Source of the DNA: Burkholderiaceae bacterium
Lineage (GTDB): Bacteria > Pseudomonadota > Gammaproteobacteria > Burkholderiales > Burkholderiaceae
Length of the DNA: 17,992 bases
Assembly (NCBI GenBank): GCA_947380285.1
Contig: CANCQD010000042.1
Location: forward strand, 1 to 17,992
Direction of reading: 5' to 3'
Made by a program: the position numbers and the translations under genes. The number at the start of each line of letters is the position of its first letter. Positions within the stretch are counted from its first letter, which is position 1. The notes under the pieces are model-generated. The model made no database searches, was not told the origin of the DNA, and saw nothing but the letters and a program-made list of their open reading frames with translations. Of this stretch, positions 1 to 5,868 are shown piece by piece.

Positions 1-126
1 AACTACCTTTGGCCAGATACTCGCATCTTGATGAAGTTCAACTTTGCCGATCACTTCTGCGCTCTCGGCAACCCAAGCACCCTCAGCTAATTGTGGGGCG
101 TTTCCGTCTAGTTCAAATATAGCCAT
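1..126 (-). CDS. Gamma carbonic anhydrase family protein, N-terminal part (cut by the left edge)
   Basis: The visible 42 codons read MAIFELDGNAPQLAEGAWVA and then a run containing AEVIGKVELHQDASIWPKVV. This matches the N-terminus of the YrdA/CaiE/PaaY-type gamma carbonic anhydrase family, whose members are left-handed parallel beta-helix trimers that typically begin with a short strand, an 'AWVA' turn, and 'A.VIG.V.....ASIW' hexapeptide coils. The metal-binding histidines lie further along and are outside the window, so enzymatic activity cannot be judged. The gene starts 56 bases downstream of the amtB stop on the same strand. A perfect TATAAT lies only five bases upstream of the ATG, so it may have its own leaderless promoter. 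The family call is fairly secure from the N-terminus alone, but the physiological substrate is unknown for most members. Confidence 0.8.
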   Translation of the reverse strand, partial: MAIFELDGNAPQLAEGAWVAESAEVIGKVELHQDASIWPKVV

Positions 127-131
127 GACTC

Positions 132-137
132 ATTATA
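132..137 (-). promoter_or_regulatory. Candidate -10 box of the gamma-carbonic-anhydrase-like gene
   Basis: On the minus strand the hexamer at 137-132 is a perfect TATAAT, followed by GAGTC and then the ATG at 126. A sigma-70 transcript from this box would begin at or next to the start codon. The -35 region is poor: TTCATC at 161-156 with an 18-base spacer matches TTGACA at three positions. It could be chance in an AT-rich gap. Confidence 0.4.
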
Positions 138-182
138 GGTATGAATCTGACTATAGATGAACGCCTATGCACTAAAAGCGAA

Positions 183-1385
183 TTACCAGTTAGGCTCGCG
201 ATCAGGAGTCGAAGAAATACGATGCACACTTAAATCAGCACCCTCAAATTCTTCTTCTTGAGACATGCGAATGCCTAAAACTGCCTTAAGGGCACCATAG
301 ACCACAAAGCCGCCGATCAGTGCAATGCCGACACCCAATGCGCTACCAATCAGCTGGCCAGTGAATGTAATACCGCCAATGCCACCAAATGCTTTGGTAC
401 CGAAGATACCGGCAGCCAATCCACCCCAAAGACCACATAAACCATGTAACGGCCAAACACCGAGAACATCATCAATCTTCCAGCGGTTTTGAACCAAAGT
501 AAACATATAGACAAACAAAGCACCAGCGACCAAACCAACAAATAAAGCACCTAAAGGATGCATTAAATCTGAGCCTGCACAAACCGCAACCAAACCAGCC
601 AGCGGGCCGTTGTATGTAAAACCAGGATCATTGCGACCCACCACCCAAGCAGCTAATGTTCCGCCTACCATCGCCATTAGTGAGTTCATCGCAACCAAGC
701 CACTGATCTTATCAATCGTTTGTGCGCTCATCACATTAAAACCAAACCAACCTACCGCCAAAATCCAGGCACCCAAGGCCAAGAAGGGAATGCTTGAAGG
801 TGGATGAGCAGAGATTTGACCTTCTTTTGTGTAACGGCCACGACGTGCTCCTAGCAGAATGACTGCTGGCAAGGCGATCCACCCACCTACCGCATGAACC
901 ACTACTGATCCAGCAAAGTCATGAAACTCTTCGCCAGTAAAGCCTTTGATCCAAGCTTGAATGCCGTAATGTTGATTCCAAGCAATGCCTTCGAAGAAGG
1001 GGTAGACAAAACCTACCAATACAAAAGTAGCAATTAACTGAGGATTAAATTTGGCTCGCTCTGCAATGCCTCCAGAAATAATTGCGGGAATTGCGGCAGC
1101 AAAAGTCAGTAAGAAGAAAAACTTTACTAACTCATAACCGTTCTTCTCTGCCAATAATTCCGCGCCAGAAAAAAAGTTCACCCCATAAGCAATGCTGTAA
1201 CCGATAAAGAAATATGCAATAGTGGAAACCGCAAAGTCCACCAAGATTTTGACCAAAGCATTTACTTGGTTTTTCTTACGTACCGTTCCCAACTCCAAGA
1301 ACGCAAAGCCTGCGTGCATGGCAAGAACCATAATGGCGCCAAGCAAGATAAATAAGGCGTCACTACCTGACTTCAAAGTTTCCAT
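183..1385 (-). CDS. amtB: Ammonium transporter (Amt/AmtB family)
   Basis: A 400-residue polytopic inner-membrane channel for ammonium uptake. The twin pore histidines are visible as His164 (in DFAGSVVVHAVGG) and His314 (in VWPLHGLCG), 150 residues apart as in E. coli AmtB (168 and 318). The conserved Asp156, a Phe-gate candidate at Phe95 and the WFGFN motif at 213-217 are also present. The N-terminus reads MHAGFAFLELGTVRKKN near residues 23-39, resembling the '(Q)AGFAFLE.G.VR.KN' branch of the family rather than the E. coli 'PG.ALFYGG' form. There is no obvious cleaved signal peptide. The cytoplasmic tail (EFEGADLSVH, about 379-388) resembles the conserved tail that docks PII proteins. The start is supported by AGAGGGG seven bases upstream. 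No glnK/glnB gene is adjacent. Expression probably starts in the divergent gap at 1386-1522. Confidence 0.96.
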   Translation of the reverse strand: METLKSGSDALFILLGAIMVLAMHAGFAFLELGTVRKKNQVNALVKILVDFAVSTIAYFFIGYSIAYGVNFFSGAELLAEKNGYELVKFFFLLTFAAAIPAIISGGIAERAKFNPQLIATFVLVGFVYPFFEGIAWNQHYGIQAWIKGFTGEEFHDFAGSVVVHAVGGWIALPAVILLGARRGRYTKEGQISAHPPSSIPFLALGAWILAVGWFGFNVMSAQTIDKISGLVAMNSLMAMVGGTLAAWVVGRNDPGFTYNGPLAGLVAVCAGSDLMHPLGALFVGLVAGALFVYMFTLVQNRWKIDDVLGVWPLHGLCGLWGGLAAGIFGTKAFGGIGGITFTGQLIGSALGVGIALIGGFVVYGALKAVLGIRMSQEEEFEGADLSVHRISSTPDREPNW

Positions 1386-1412
1386 GAAATTTCCCCTCTT
1401 GTTTTTTGCATC

Positions 1413-1440
1413 ATTATGGTGAATTCAAAAACCCAATTAA
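1413..1440 (-). promoter_or_regulatory. Candidate promoter of amtB
   Basis: On the minus strand CATAAT at 1418-1413 (five of six matches to TATAAT) is preceded at 16 bases by TTAATT at 1440-1435 (three of six matches to TTGACA). The -35 element would fall in the left arm of the palindrome at 1435-1459. I also looked for a sigma-54 GG-N10-GC element between the palindrome and amtB and found none. This is a weak prediction. Confidence 0.28.
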
Positions 1441-1459
1441 GTGCACAATGCACTTAATT
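1435..1459. promoter_or_regulatory. 25-bp palindrome, candidate operator in the divergent amtB gap
   Basis: AATTAAGTGCA (1435-1445) and TGCACTTAATT (1449-1459) are perfect 11-base inverted arms around CAA. The right arm also forms, with a third half-site AGTGCA (1460-1465), the arrangement TGCAC-N7-GTGCA at 1449-1465. That spacing and those half-sites match the NtrC-site consensus of enteric bacteria. The element lies between the divergent starts of amtB (1385) and the Rap1a-like gene (1523), overlapping weak -35 elements on both sides. The symmetry is direct sequence evidence. Binding by NtrC or any other regulator is inference. Confidence 0.6.
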
Positions 1460-1465
1460 AGTGCA

Positions 1466-1493
1466 TTAATAGGGCTTATTTATGGTTTATCAT
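1466..1493 (+). promoter_or_regulatory. Candidate promoter of the Rap1a-like gene
   Basis: TTAATA (1466-1471; four of six matches to TTGACA), a 16-base spacer and TATCAT (1488-1493; five of six matches to TATAAT) would give a short leader of about 20 bases ending in the ribosome-binding sequence AGGGAGA before the ATG at 1523. It directly abuts the palindromic element, so a factor bound there would cover its -35 region. Confidence 0.33.
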
Positions 1494-1522
1494 ATTTTTT
1501 ACATACACCCAAGGGAGAACCC

Positions 1523-1885
1523 ATGAAAAAATTCCTCGTTGCATTAGCCGCTTTGGCTGCATTTACCGGCCTTGCTCAAGCACAAGAAACCATCAAAGTT
1601 TTGAGCACTCAAGAACTGGCCAATACCTGCAAACTCCCAGCAAGCCCAGAATCACGAAGCTTTTGTATTGGCTTTACCACTTCTGTTTATGAAACCTATC
1701 TAGCAACTCGTCACCCACAACGTGCAAAGCCATTTATTTGCGTTAAGCAACCAGCACCAGCACGCGACGAAGTTATTGCTGATTTTGTGAAATTTGCACA
1801 AAGCACTCCACAAGTTGCAGACAAGCCAGCAGCAGGCGTTTTCTTGGGCTTCTTAGGGTCACGCTTCCCTTGCGCTAGAAAATAA
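1523..1885 (+). CDS. Small secreted Rap1a/Tai-type protein
   Basis: A 120-residue protein with a clear signal peptide (MKKFLVALAALAAFTGLAQA, cleavage predicted after residue 20), so the mature chain should be periplasmic. It has four cysteines (Cys36, 48, 73 and 117), a 'FCIGF.....' segment after the second helix, 'FICVKQP', a helical region and a final 'FLG.....FPC'. This pattern matches the Rap1a/Tai immunity-protein fold, in which two disulfides hold a helical bundle. Founding members neutralise type VI amidase effectors, but many relatives have no effector nearby and unknown roles, and no effector gene is visible here. The start at 1523 is chosen because AGGGAGA lies just upstream and the signal peptide begins there. 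An in-frame ATG at 1406 would add 39 unrelated residues and run through the palindrome. It is probably co-transcribed with the lipoprotein gene 47 bases downstream. Confidence 0.8.
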   Translation: MKKFLVALAALAAFTGLAQAQETIKVLSTQELANTCKLPASPESRSFCIGFTTSVYETYLATRHPQRAKPFICVKQPAPARDEVIADFVKFAQSTPQVADKPAAGVFLGFLGSRFPCARK

Positions 1886-1932
1886 TCCAAACAACTTAGC
1901 CAAACTAATACACATTCAAAGGATCAATTGAG

Positions 1933-2220
1933 ATGAAAAAAATTATCGCAATTACTGCAACAACCCTAGCAATCGCTGGTTGCTCAAACATGAGCAACAC
2001 TGAGCAACGCACACTTTCAGGCGCAAGTATTGGTGCTGCAGCCGGAGCTGTTGGCACCGCAATCTTCCACGGCAATCCTATTTGGGGCGCAGTTGGTGGT
2101 GCAGCAGTTGGTGCAGCATCTGGTTACGTCTACGATGCATACAAGAAAAATGAAGGCGCTAATTACAATGCTGGCTATAACGCTGGCAAAAATAATCAGC
2201 CAGCTAAAGCACCTAACTAA
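1933..2220 (+). CDS. Glycine-zipper outer-membrane lipoprotein
   Basis: A 95-residue protein beginning with a lipoprotein signal peptide. The lipobox LAIAGC ends at Cys17, the predicted lipidation site. The mature part starts CSNMSNTEQRTLSG and carries alternating small residues from about 30 to 65 (GASIGAAAGAVGTAIF, then WGAVGGAAVGAASGYVYD), typical of glycine-zipper domains of the YMGG/SlyB-like class that pack as paired hydrophobic helices. The tail (66-95) is Asn/Gly/Tyr/Lys-rich and polar, including the near-repeat NYNAGYNAGKNN. AAAGGA nine bases upstream supports the start. It follows the Rap1a-like gene with a 47-base gap and is closed by a terminator at 2276-2310. Its role is not known; relatives are linked to envelope stress and outer-membrane stability. 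Confidence 0.82.
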   Translation: MKKIIAITATTLAIAGCSNMSNTEQRTLSGASIGAAAGAVGTAIFHGNPIWGAVGGAAVGAASGYVYDAYKKNEGANYNAGYNAGKNNQPAKAPN

Positions 2221-2225
2221 GGCAT

Positions 2226-2267
2226 CAAACTAAGCTAAAACATGCGGCCTTCTCAGGCTGTAGTTTG
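2226..2267 (+). other. Structured 3' untranslated region after the lipoprotein gene
   Basis: CAAACTA (2226-2232) pairs perfectly with TAGTTTG (2261-2267). Inside it, bases 2245-2250 can pair with 2255-2260 around a TCTC loop (six pairs including one G-U), leaving a 12-base bulge at 2233-2244. Eight bases later the terminator hairpin begins, so the transcript would end in two consecutive stem-loops. This may simply protect the mRNA end, or it may mark a 3'-derived small RNA. No family is recognised. Confidence 0.45.
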
Positions 2268-2275
2268 TCAATACG

Positions 2276-2310
2276 AACCCAGCTTGTATTAATTTACTAG
2301 CTGGGTTTTT
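2276..2310 (+). terminator. Rho-independent terminator of the Rap1a-like/lipoprotein unit
   Basis: AACCCAGCT (2276-2284) and AGCTGGGTT (2299-2307) form a perfect nine-pair stem with a 14-base loop, followed by a T run (2306-2310) and then ATTT. The right arm encodes the last codons of the convergent OsmC-family gene, so the element is partly inside coding sequence. On the minus strand the stem is not followed by a T run, so it should work mainly for the plus strand. Confidence 0.8.
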
Positions 2311-2678
2311 ATTTGAATCTGGCCCGCTAAGGCTTTATGTATTGGGCACTTATCTGCAATTTCTAGCAGGCGCTCTTTTTCATCCCTACTTAAGTTGCCT
2401 TGCAACTGAATTTCACGAGAGAATATTTCTACGTCATTCGATCTCTCAATATCAACAGTCACAACCGCATTATCTAATTTCATCTCTTTGCGCCCAGCGT
2501 ACATCTTTAAAGTCATCGATGTACAGGCAGCTAAAGCTGCGCCAAGATACTCATGAGGGCTTGGACCAGTACCTGAGCCCCCTTTAGAAACTTCAGCATC
2601 AGATAAAAAATGCAAATCACCAACAGTTAATTTCTGCTGAAGCGGGCCTTGGCCAAACTGCGAAACCACTTTTCTCAT
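2289..2678 (-). CDS. OsmC family protein (thiol peroxidase-like)
   Basis: A 129-residue cytoplasmic protein of usual length for the OsmC/Ohr/YhfA superfamily, which reduces organic or fatty-acid hydroperoxides by way of two cysteines. The signature GGSGTGPSPHEYLGAALAACTS (residues 33-54) contains the peroxidatic Cys52, and the second cysteine is Cys111 in ADKCPIHKAL. Both are present, so catalysis should be possible. The sequence is closer to the general OsmC/YhfA branch than to Ohr, but the substrate cannot be read from the sequence. The start has a strong AGGAG four bases upstream. It lies 45 bases after the rhodanese gene on the same strand, and co-transcription would join two thiol-chemistry proteins. 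Its final codons overlap the terminator of the convergent lipoprotein gene. Confidence 0.92.
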   Translation of the reverse strand: MRKVVSQFGQGPLQQKLTVGDLHFLSDAEVSKGGSGTGPSPHEYLGAALAACTSMTLKMYAGRKEMKLDNAVVTVDIERSNDVEIFSREIQLQGNLSRDEKERLLEIADKCPIHKALAGQIQIKTQLVN

Positions 2679-2723
2679 AATGCTCCTAAAAAATACTCTA
2701 ATTGTTTGAATTTCAGAATGACT

Positions 2724-3134
2724 TTAACCGGAATGGGATTTGCTTGCTTTTTCTGCGATGGGCAATTGTGCATTCTTCCATGCACTAAAGCCACCCTCTA
2801 AATGGCAAACATTGGGAACGCCCATTCTTTTTAAAGTTTGAGTTGCCAATGCTGAACGCCAAGCCGAGGCGCAGTACAACACCAAACGCTTTCCTTCGCC
2901 GAAGGCTGACCTGTAATAAGGGCTATCAGGATCAACCCAAAACTCCAACATTCCTCTTGGGGCGTGTAGGGCATTCGGAATCATACCTTCTCGCTCTAAT
3001 TCTCTTATATCGCGAATATCCACAAATATGGAATTTGGATCATCCAATAAGAGCTGCGCTTTTTCCAGGGGGAGTGTCTCTATTTCAGCCATTGCACCAT
3101 CAATAAGCTCTTGAAATCCAATCTTTAATTTCAC
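2724..3134 (-). CDS. Single-domain rhodanese-like protein (GTG start)
   Basis: A 136-residue protein with one rhodanese domain, a cytoplasmic fold that carries persulfide sulfur on a single cysteine. The family signatures are FVDIRDIRELEREGMIPNALHAPRG (about 37-61) and the active loop CASAWRSA with Cys88 followed five residues later by Arg93 (numbered from the GTG), then HLEGGFSAW near the end. All key residues are intact, so sulfurtransferase activity is plausible; the acceptor is unknown. GTG at 3134 is chosen because AGGGGA lies five bases upstream. The TTG one codon earlier (3137) would leave only two bases. It precedes the OsmC-family gene and is divergent from the antiporter-like gene. 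Confidence 0.92.
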   Translation of the reverse strand: MKLKIGFQELIDGAMAEIETLPLEKAQLLLDDPNSIFVDIRDIRELEREGMIPNALHAPRGMLEFWVDPDSPYYRSAFGEGKRLVLYCASAWRSALATQTLKRMGVPNVCHLEGGFSAWKNAQLPIAEKASKSHSG

Positions 3135-3139
3135 CAAAA

Positions 3140-3145
3140 TCCCCT
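3140..3145 (-). promoter_or_regulatory. Ribosome binding site that decides the rhodanese start
   Basis: AGGGGA on the minus strand at 3145-3140 is five bases from the GTG at 3134 and two bases from the alternative TTG at 3137. The spacing favours GTG. Confidence 0.6.
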
Positions 3146-3192
3146 AAATTAACAATGTCATAAGCCCATTAAGCACCTGCTACCATTCTGCT

Positions 3193-4455
3193 ATGAACTT
3201 TACCCCTACAGAACTTGGCGCAAGCTTTATTTTTGCAATTGCGGTGTTGCATACCTTTTGCACGGGATATTTTGAATCTATCGCCAAAAAATCACCACGT
3301 CATGCAGGCTTATGGCATCTCCTTGGCGAAGTTGAGATTGTTTTTGGATTTTGGGCAGCGATCTTAATTATTTTTATCTCTCTACAAGATGACTTGAATA
3401 CTGCCAAAGACTTTTTAAATAAACGTAATTTCACAGAACCGCTCTTTGTTTTTGCCATCATGATTGTGGCTGGCACAAAACCCATTCTTCATATTTCTAC
3501 CCAAATTTTGCACGCACTAGCCAAAGGGCTGCAATATGTATTTCGCATCCGAAGCGCCCCCGCTTTATATTTTTTAACTCTCGGGGCTACGCCCCTCTTA
3601 GGTTCCCTAATTACCGAACCAGCAGCGATGACCTTGGCTGCTTTTTTATTACGTGATCTAGTCTATCGCCACCAGTGCACCAAAACACTGCTGTTTGGAA
3701 CGCTTGGTGTTCTATTTGTAAACATTTCTATTGGGGGTACGCTCACTAACTTTGCTGCTCCACCCGTGCTTATGGTGGCCTCCACTTGGGGGTGGAGCTC
3801 AGCATTTATGTTTAGCAACTTTGGCATAGAGTCTTGTATTGCTATTTTCATTAACGCTCTCGCTGCCACCCTTCTATTTCATCGCCAACTGATTGAGCCG
3901 AACGAAAATAAAAAGGAGTCGAAGATTCCATTAGCAGTCATTTTGATGCACCTACTGTTCTTATTTGGTGTGGTTTTCTTTGCACACGATCCTATTATTT
4001 TTATGTGGATTCTGCTCTTTTTTATTGGTTATACGACCGCCTATCCAAAACATCAAAGCCCTCTTATTCTGAAAGAGGCCCTCTTGGTAGGATTTTTCTT
4101 GGGTGGCTTAGTAGTATTGGGCTCTTTACAGGGATGGTGGTTACAACCCATTCTTGAAATGATGAGCCCGACTGCAGTCTTTTACGGCAGCCTGATACTG
4201 ACCGCTCTCACAGATAATGCTGCGCTCACCTACTTAGGATCACTGGTGACCGGCACTTCCCCAGAGTTCAAGCTAGCCTTAGTAGGTGGTGCGGTTGCCG
4301 GTGGTGGCCTAACGGTTATTGCTAATGCACCTAATCCAGCAGGTATTGCAATCTTGCGAAGCCACTTCCCCGGAAATACGGTTTCAGCGCTATATCTATT
4401 GATTGCTGCCATCCCCCCCACAATCGTGGCAATCTTGGCTCTACGACTGATCTAA
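3193..4455 (+). CDS. Putative Na+/H+ antiporter family membrane protein
   Basis: A 420-residue polytopic membrane protein with about ten to twelve hydrophobic segments. The opening (FIFAIAVLHTFCTGYFESIA, then SPRHAGLWHLLGEVEIVFGFWA at about 34-55) is typical of a family annotated as putative Na+/H+ antiporter in proteobacteria. The protein has a two-fold internal repeat: GSLITEPAAMTLAAF (137-151) corresponds to TALTDNAALTYLGSL (338-352), and GGTLTNFAAPPVLMVAS (181-197) corresponds to GGLTVIANAPNPAGIAIL (371-388). Such paired acidic/Asn-Pro hairpin motifs recall the inverted repeats of ion-transporter-superfamily carriers. Cation exchange is inferred from family naming only. No Shine-Dalgarno sequence is visible before the ATG, although the start fits the family N-terminus. 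It is divergent from the rhodanese gene and 66 bases upstream of miaB. Confidence 0.78.
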   Translation: MNFTPTELGASFIFAIAVLHTFCTGYFESIAKKSPRHAGLWHLLGEVEIVFGFWAAILIIFISLQDDLNTAKDFLNKRNFTEPLFVFAIMIVAGTKPILHISTQILHALAKGLQYVFRIRSAPALYFLTLGATPLLGSLITEPAAMTLAAFLLRDLVYRHQCTKTLLFGTLGVLFVNISIGGTLTNFAAPPVLMVASTWGWSSAFMFSNFGIESCIAIFINALAATLLFHRQLIEPNENKKESKIPLAVILMHLLFLFGVVFFAHDPIIFMWILLFFIGYTTAYPKHQSPLILKEALLVGFFLGGLVVLGSLQGWWLQPILEMMSPTAVFYGSLILTALTDNAALTYLGSLVTGTSPEFKLALVGGAVAGGGLTVIANAPNPAGIAILRSHFPGNTVSALYLLIAAIPPTIVAILALRLI

Positions 4456-4521
4456 GGCCTAAATTGAGTTTGAGCAGTAAACTCTGAGCTTCGCCCCCAG
4501 CTATAAACCTGAGAACGGCAT

Positions 4522-5868
4522 ATGAAAAAGCTCTACATCAAAACCTTTGGCTGTCAAATGAACGAGTATGACTCGGGAAAAATGGCAGACCTCTTGCATG
4601 CCGACGAAGGCATGGTCATGACAGATCGGCCTGAAGATGCCGACGTCGTCCTTCTCAACACTTGCTCCATTCGAGAAAAAGCAGAAGATAAAGTCTTTTC
4701 AGATTTAGGTCGACTACGCGAACTGAAAAAAACAAAACCAAACTTACTGATTGGTGTTGGCGGTTGCGTAGCCAGCCAAGAAGGTCAACAAATTGTTAGC
4801 CGCGCTCCTTATGTTGATGTTGTATTCGGACCTCAAACACTCCATCGCTTATCCGACCTCCTTGCAGAGCGACGTAAAACCGGTGTTTCTCAAGTAGATA
4901 TCTCTTTTCCAGAAATTGAGAAGTTTGATCATCTGCCTGCCTCACGCCAAACGCGGGGCTCAGCTTATGTCTCCATCATGGAAGGCTGTTCCAAATACTG
5001 CAGCTACTGTGTCGTGCCTTATACGCGTGGCGAAGAGGTTTCAAGGCCATTTGACGATGTACTCACTGAAGTGGCAGGTCTTGCAAGCAAAGGCGTGAAA
5101 GAAATTGTTCTGCTTGGTCAAAACGTCAATGCTTATCTGGGCAAAATGGGTGACACCGAAGAAATCGCTGACTTTGCACTACTGATTGAATATATTGCTG
5201 AAATTCCTGGGGTTGAGCGTATTCGATTTACCACTAGCCACCCTAAAGAATTTACGCAACGCCTCATCGACGTCTACGCAAAAGTGCCTAAGCTTGTTAG
5301 TCACCTACATCTCCCTGTACAGCATGGGTCAGATGTCATGCTATCTGCGATGAAGCGTGGCTATACAGCATTGGAATTTAAAAGCATTATTCGTAAGATG
5401 CGTGCTGTTCGCCCTGACTTAACCTTATCGAGTGATTTCATTGTGGGCTTTCCAGGCGAAACAGAGGCTGACTTTGAAAAGCTGCTGAAAATGGTGAAAG
5501 AGTTGAACTTTGATAATAGCTTTTGCTTTATCTTTAGCCCACGTCCAGGCACACCAGCAGCCAATCTCAGTGATGACACGCCATACGAAGTAAAGCTGAA
5601 GCGTCTACAAACCCTATTAGCATTGGTTGAAGGGCAAGCGAATGAAATTAGCCAAAAAATGCTGGGTAATATGGAAAAAGTACTAATCGAAGGCCTTGCA
5701 AAAGATGGTATTAATTTACAAGGCCGCGCTGAAAATAATCGTGTGATCCATTTTGCGGCGCCCGATCAAGATATTGAGAATCTCATCGGCCAGATAGTGG
5801 ATATTCGTATTACTGAAGTCCTCAATTACACCCTCAGAGGTGAGCTGATAGATGCACATGTCCACTAA
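4522..5868 (+). CDS. miaB: tRNA-2-methylthio-N6-isopentenyladenosine synthase MiaB
   Basis: A 448-residue radical-SAM methylthiotransferase that adds the 2-methylthio group to i6A37 of tRNAs reading UNN codons. The N-terminal domain carries three cysteines for the auxiliary 4Fe-4S cluster: Cys11 ([11 protein letters not shown]), Cys48 ([16 protein letters not shown]) and Cys82 (GGCVASQEG). The radical-SAM cluster motif is CSKYCSYC with Cys156, Cys160 and Cys163. [21 protein letters not shown] and [10 protein letters not shown] in the barrel are typical, and a TRAM RNA-binding domain fills about 380-445. Length is normal. GAGAACG precedes the ATG. Its last 17 bases overlap ybeY, so translation is probably coupled. 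The phoH/ybeZ gene normally found after miaB is absent. It heads a plus-strand string of eight genes. Confidence 0.98.
   Translation: MKKLYIKTFGCQMNEYDSGKMADLLHADEGMVMTDRPEDADVVLLNTCSIREKAEDKVFSDLGRLRELKKTKPNLLIGVGGCVASQEGQQIVSRAPYVDVVFGPQTLHRLSDLLAERRKTGVSQVDISFPEIEKFDHLPASRQTRGSAYVSIMEGCSKYCSYCVVPYTRGEEVSRPFDDVLTEVAGLASKGVKEIVLLGQNVNAYLGKMGDTEEIADFALLIEYIAEIPGVERIRFTTSHPKEFTQRLIDVYAKVPKLVSHLHLPVQHGSDVMLSAMKRGYTALEFKSIIRKMRAVRPDLTLSSDFIVGFPGETEADFEKLLKMVKELNFDNSFCFIFSPRPGTPAANLSDDTPYEVKLKRLQTLLALVEGQANEISQKMLGNMEKVLIEGLAKDGINLQGRAENNRVIHFAAPDQDIENLIGQIVDIRITEVLNYTLRGELIDAHVH

Noticed and set aside
1406..1522. In-frame upstream ATG that would lengthen the Rap1a-like protein by 39 residues
   Set aside because: The extension runs through the palindrome and has no ribosome binding site, while a signal peptide and AGGGAGA mark the start at 1523.
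1386..1522. Sigma-54 promoter for amtB or the Rap1a-like gene next to the NtrC-like site
   Set aside because: No GG-N10-GC element is present on either strand in this gap.
2030..2233. Open frame of 67 codons overlapping the glycine-zipper lipoprotein
   Set aside because: Repetitive Val/Gln/Leu content comes from the glycine-zipper codons read in another frame; the lipoprotein frame has the signal peptide and ribosome binding site.
4466..4484. Stem-loop GAGTTT/AAACTC between the antiporter-like gene and miaB as a terminator
   Set aside because: Only six AT-rich pairs and no T run follows.
4502..4507. TATAAA as a -10 box for miaB
   Set aside because: It lies too close to the start: the transcript would begin inside or after the ribosome binding site, and no -35 element fits.
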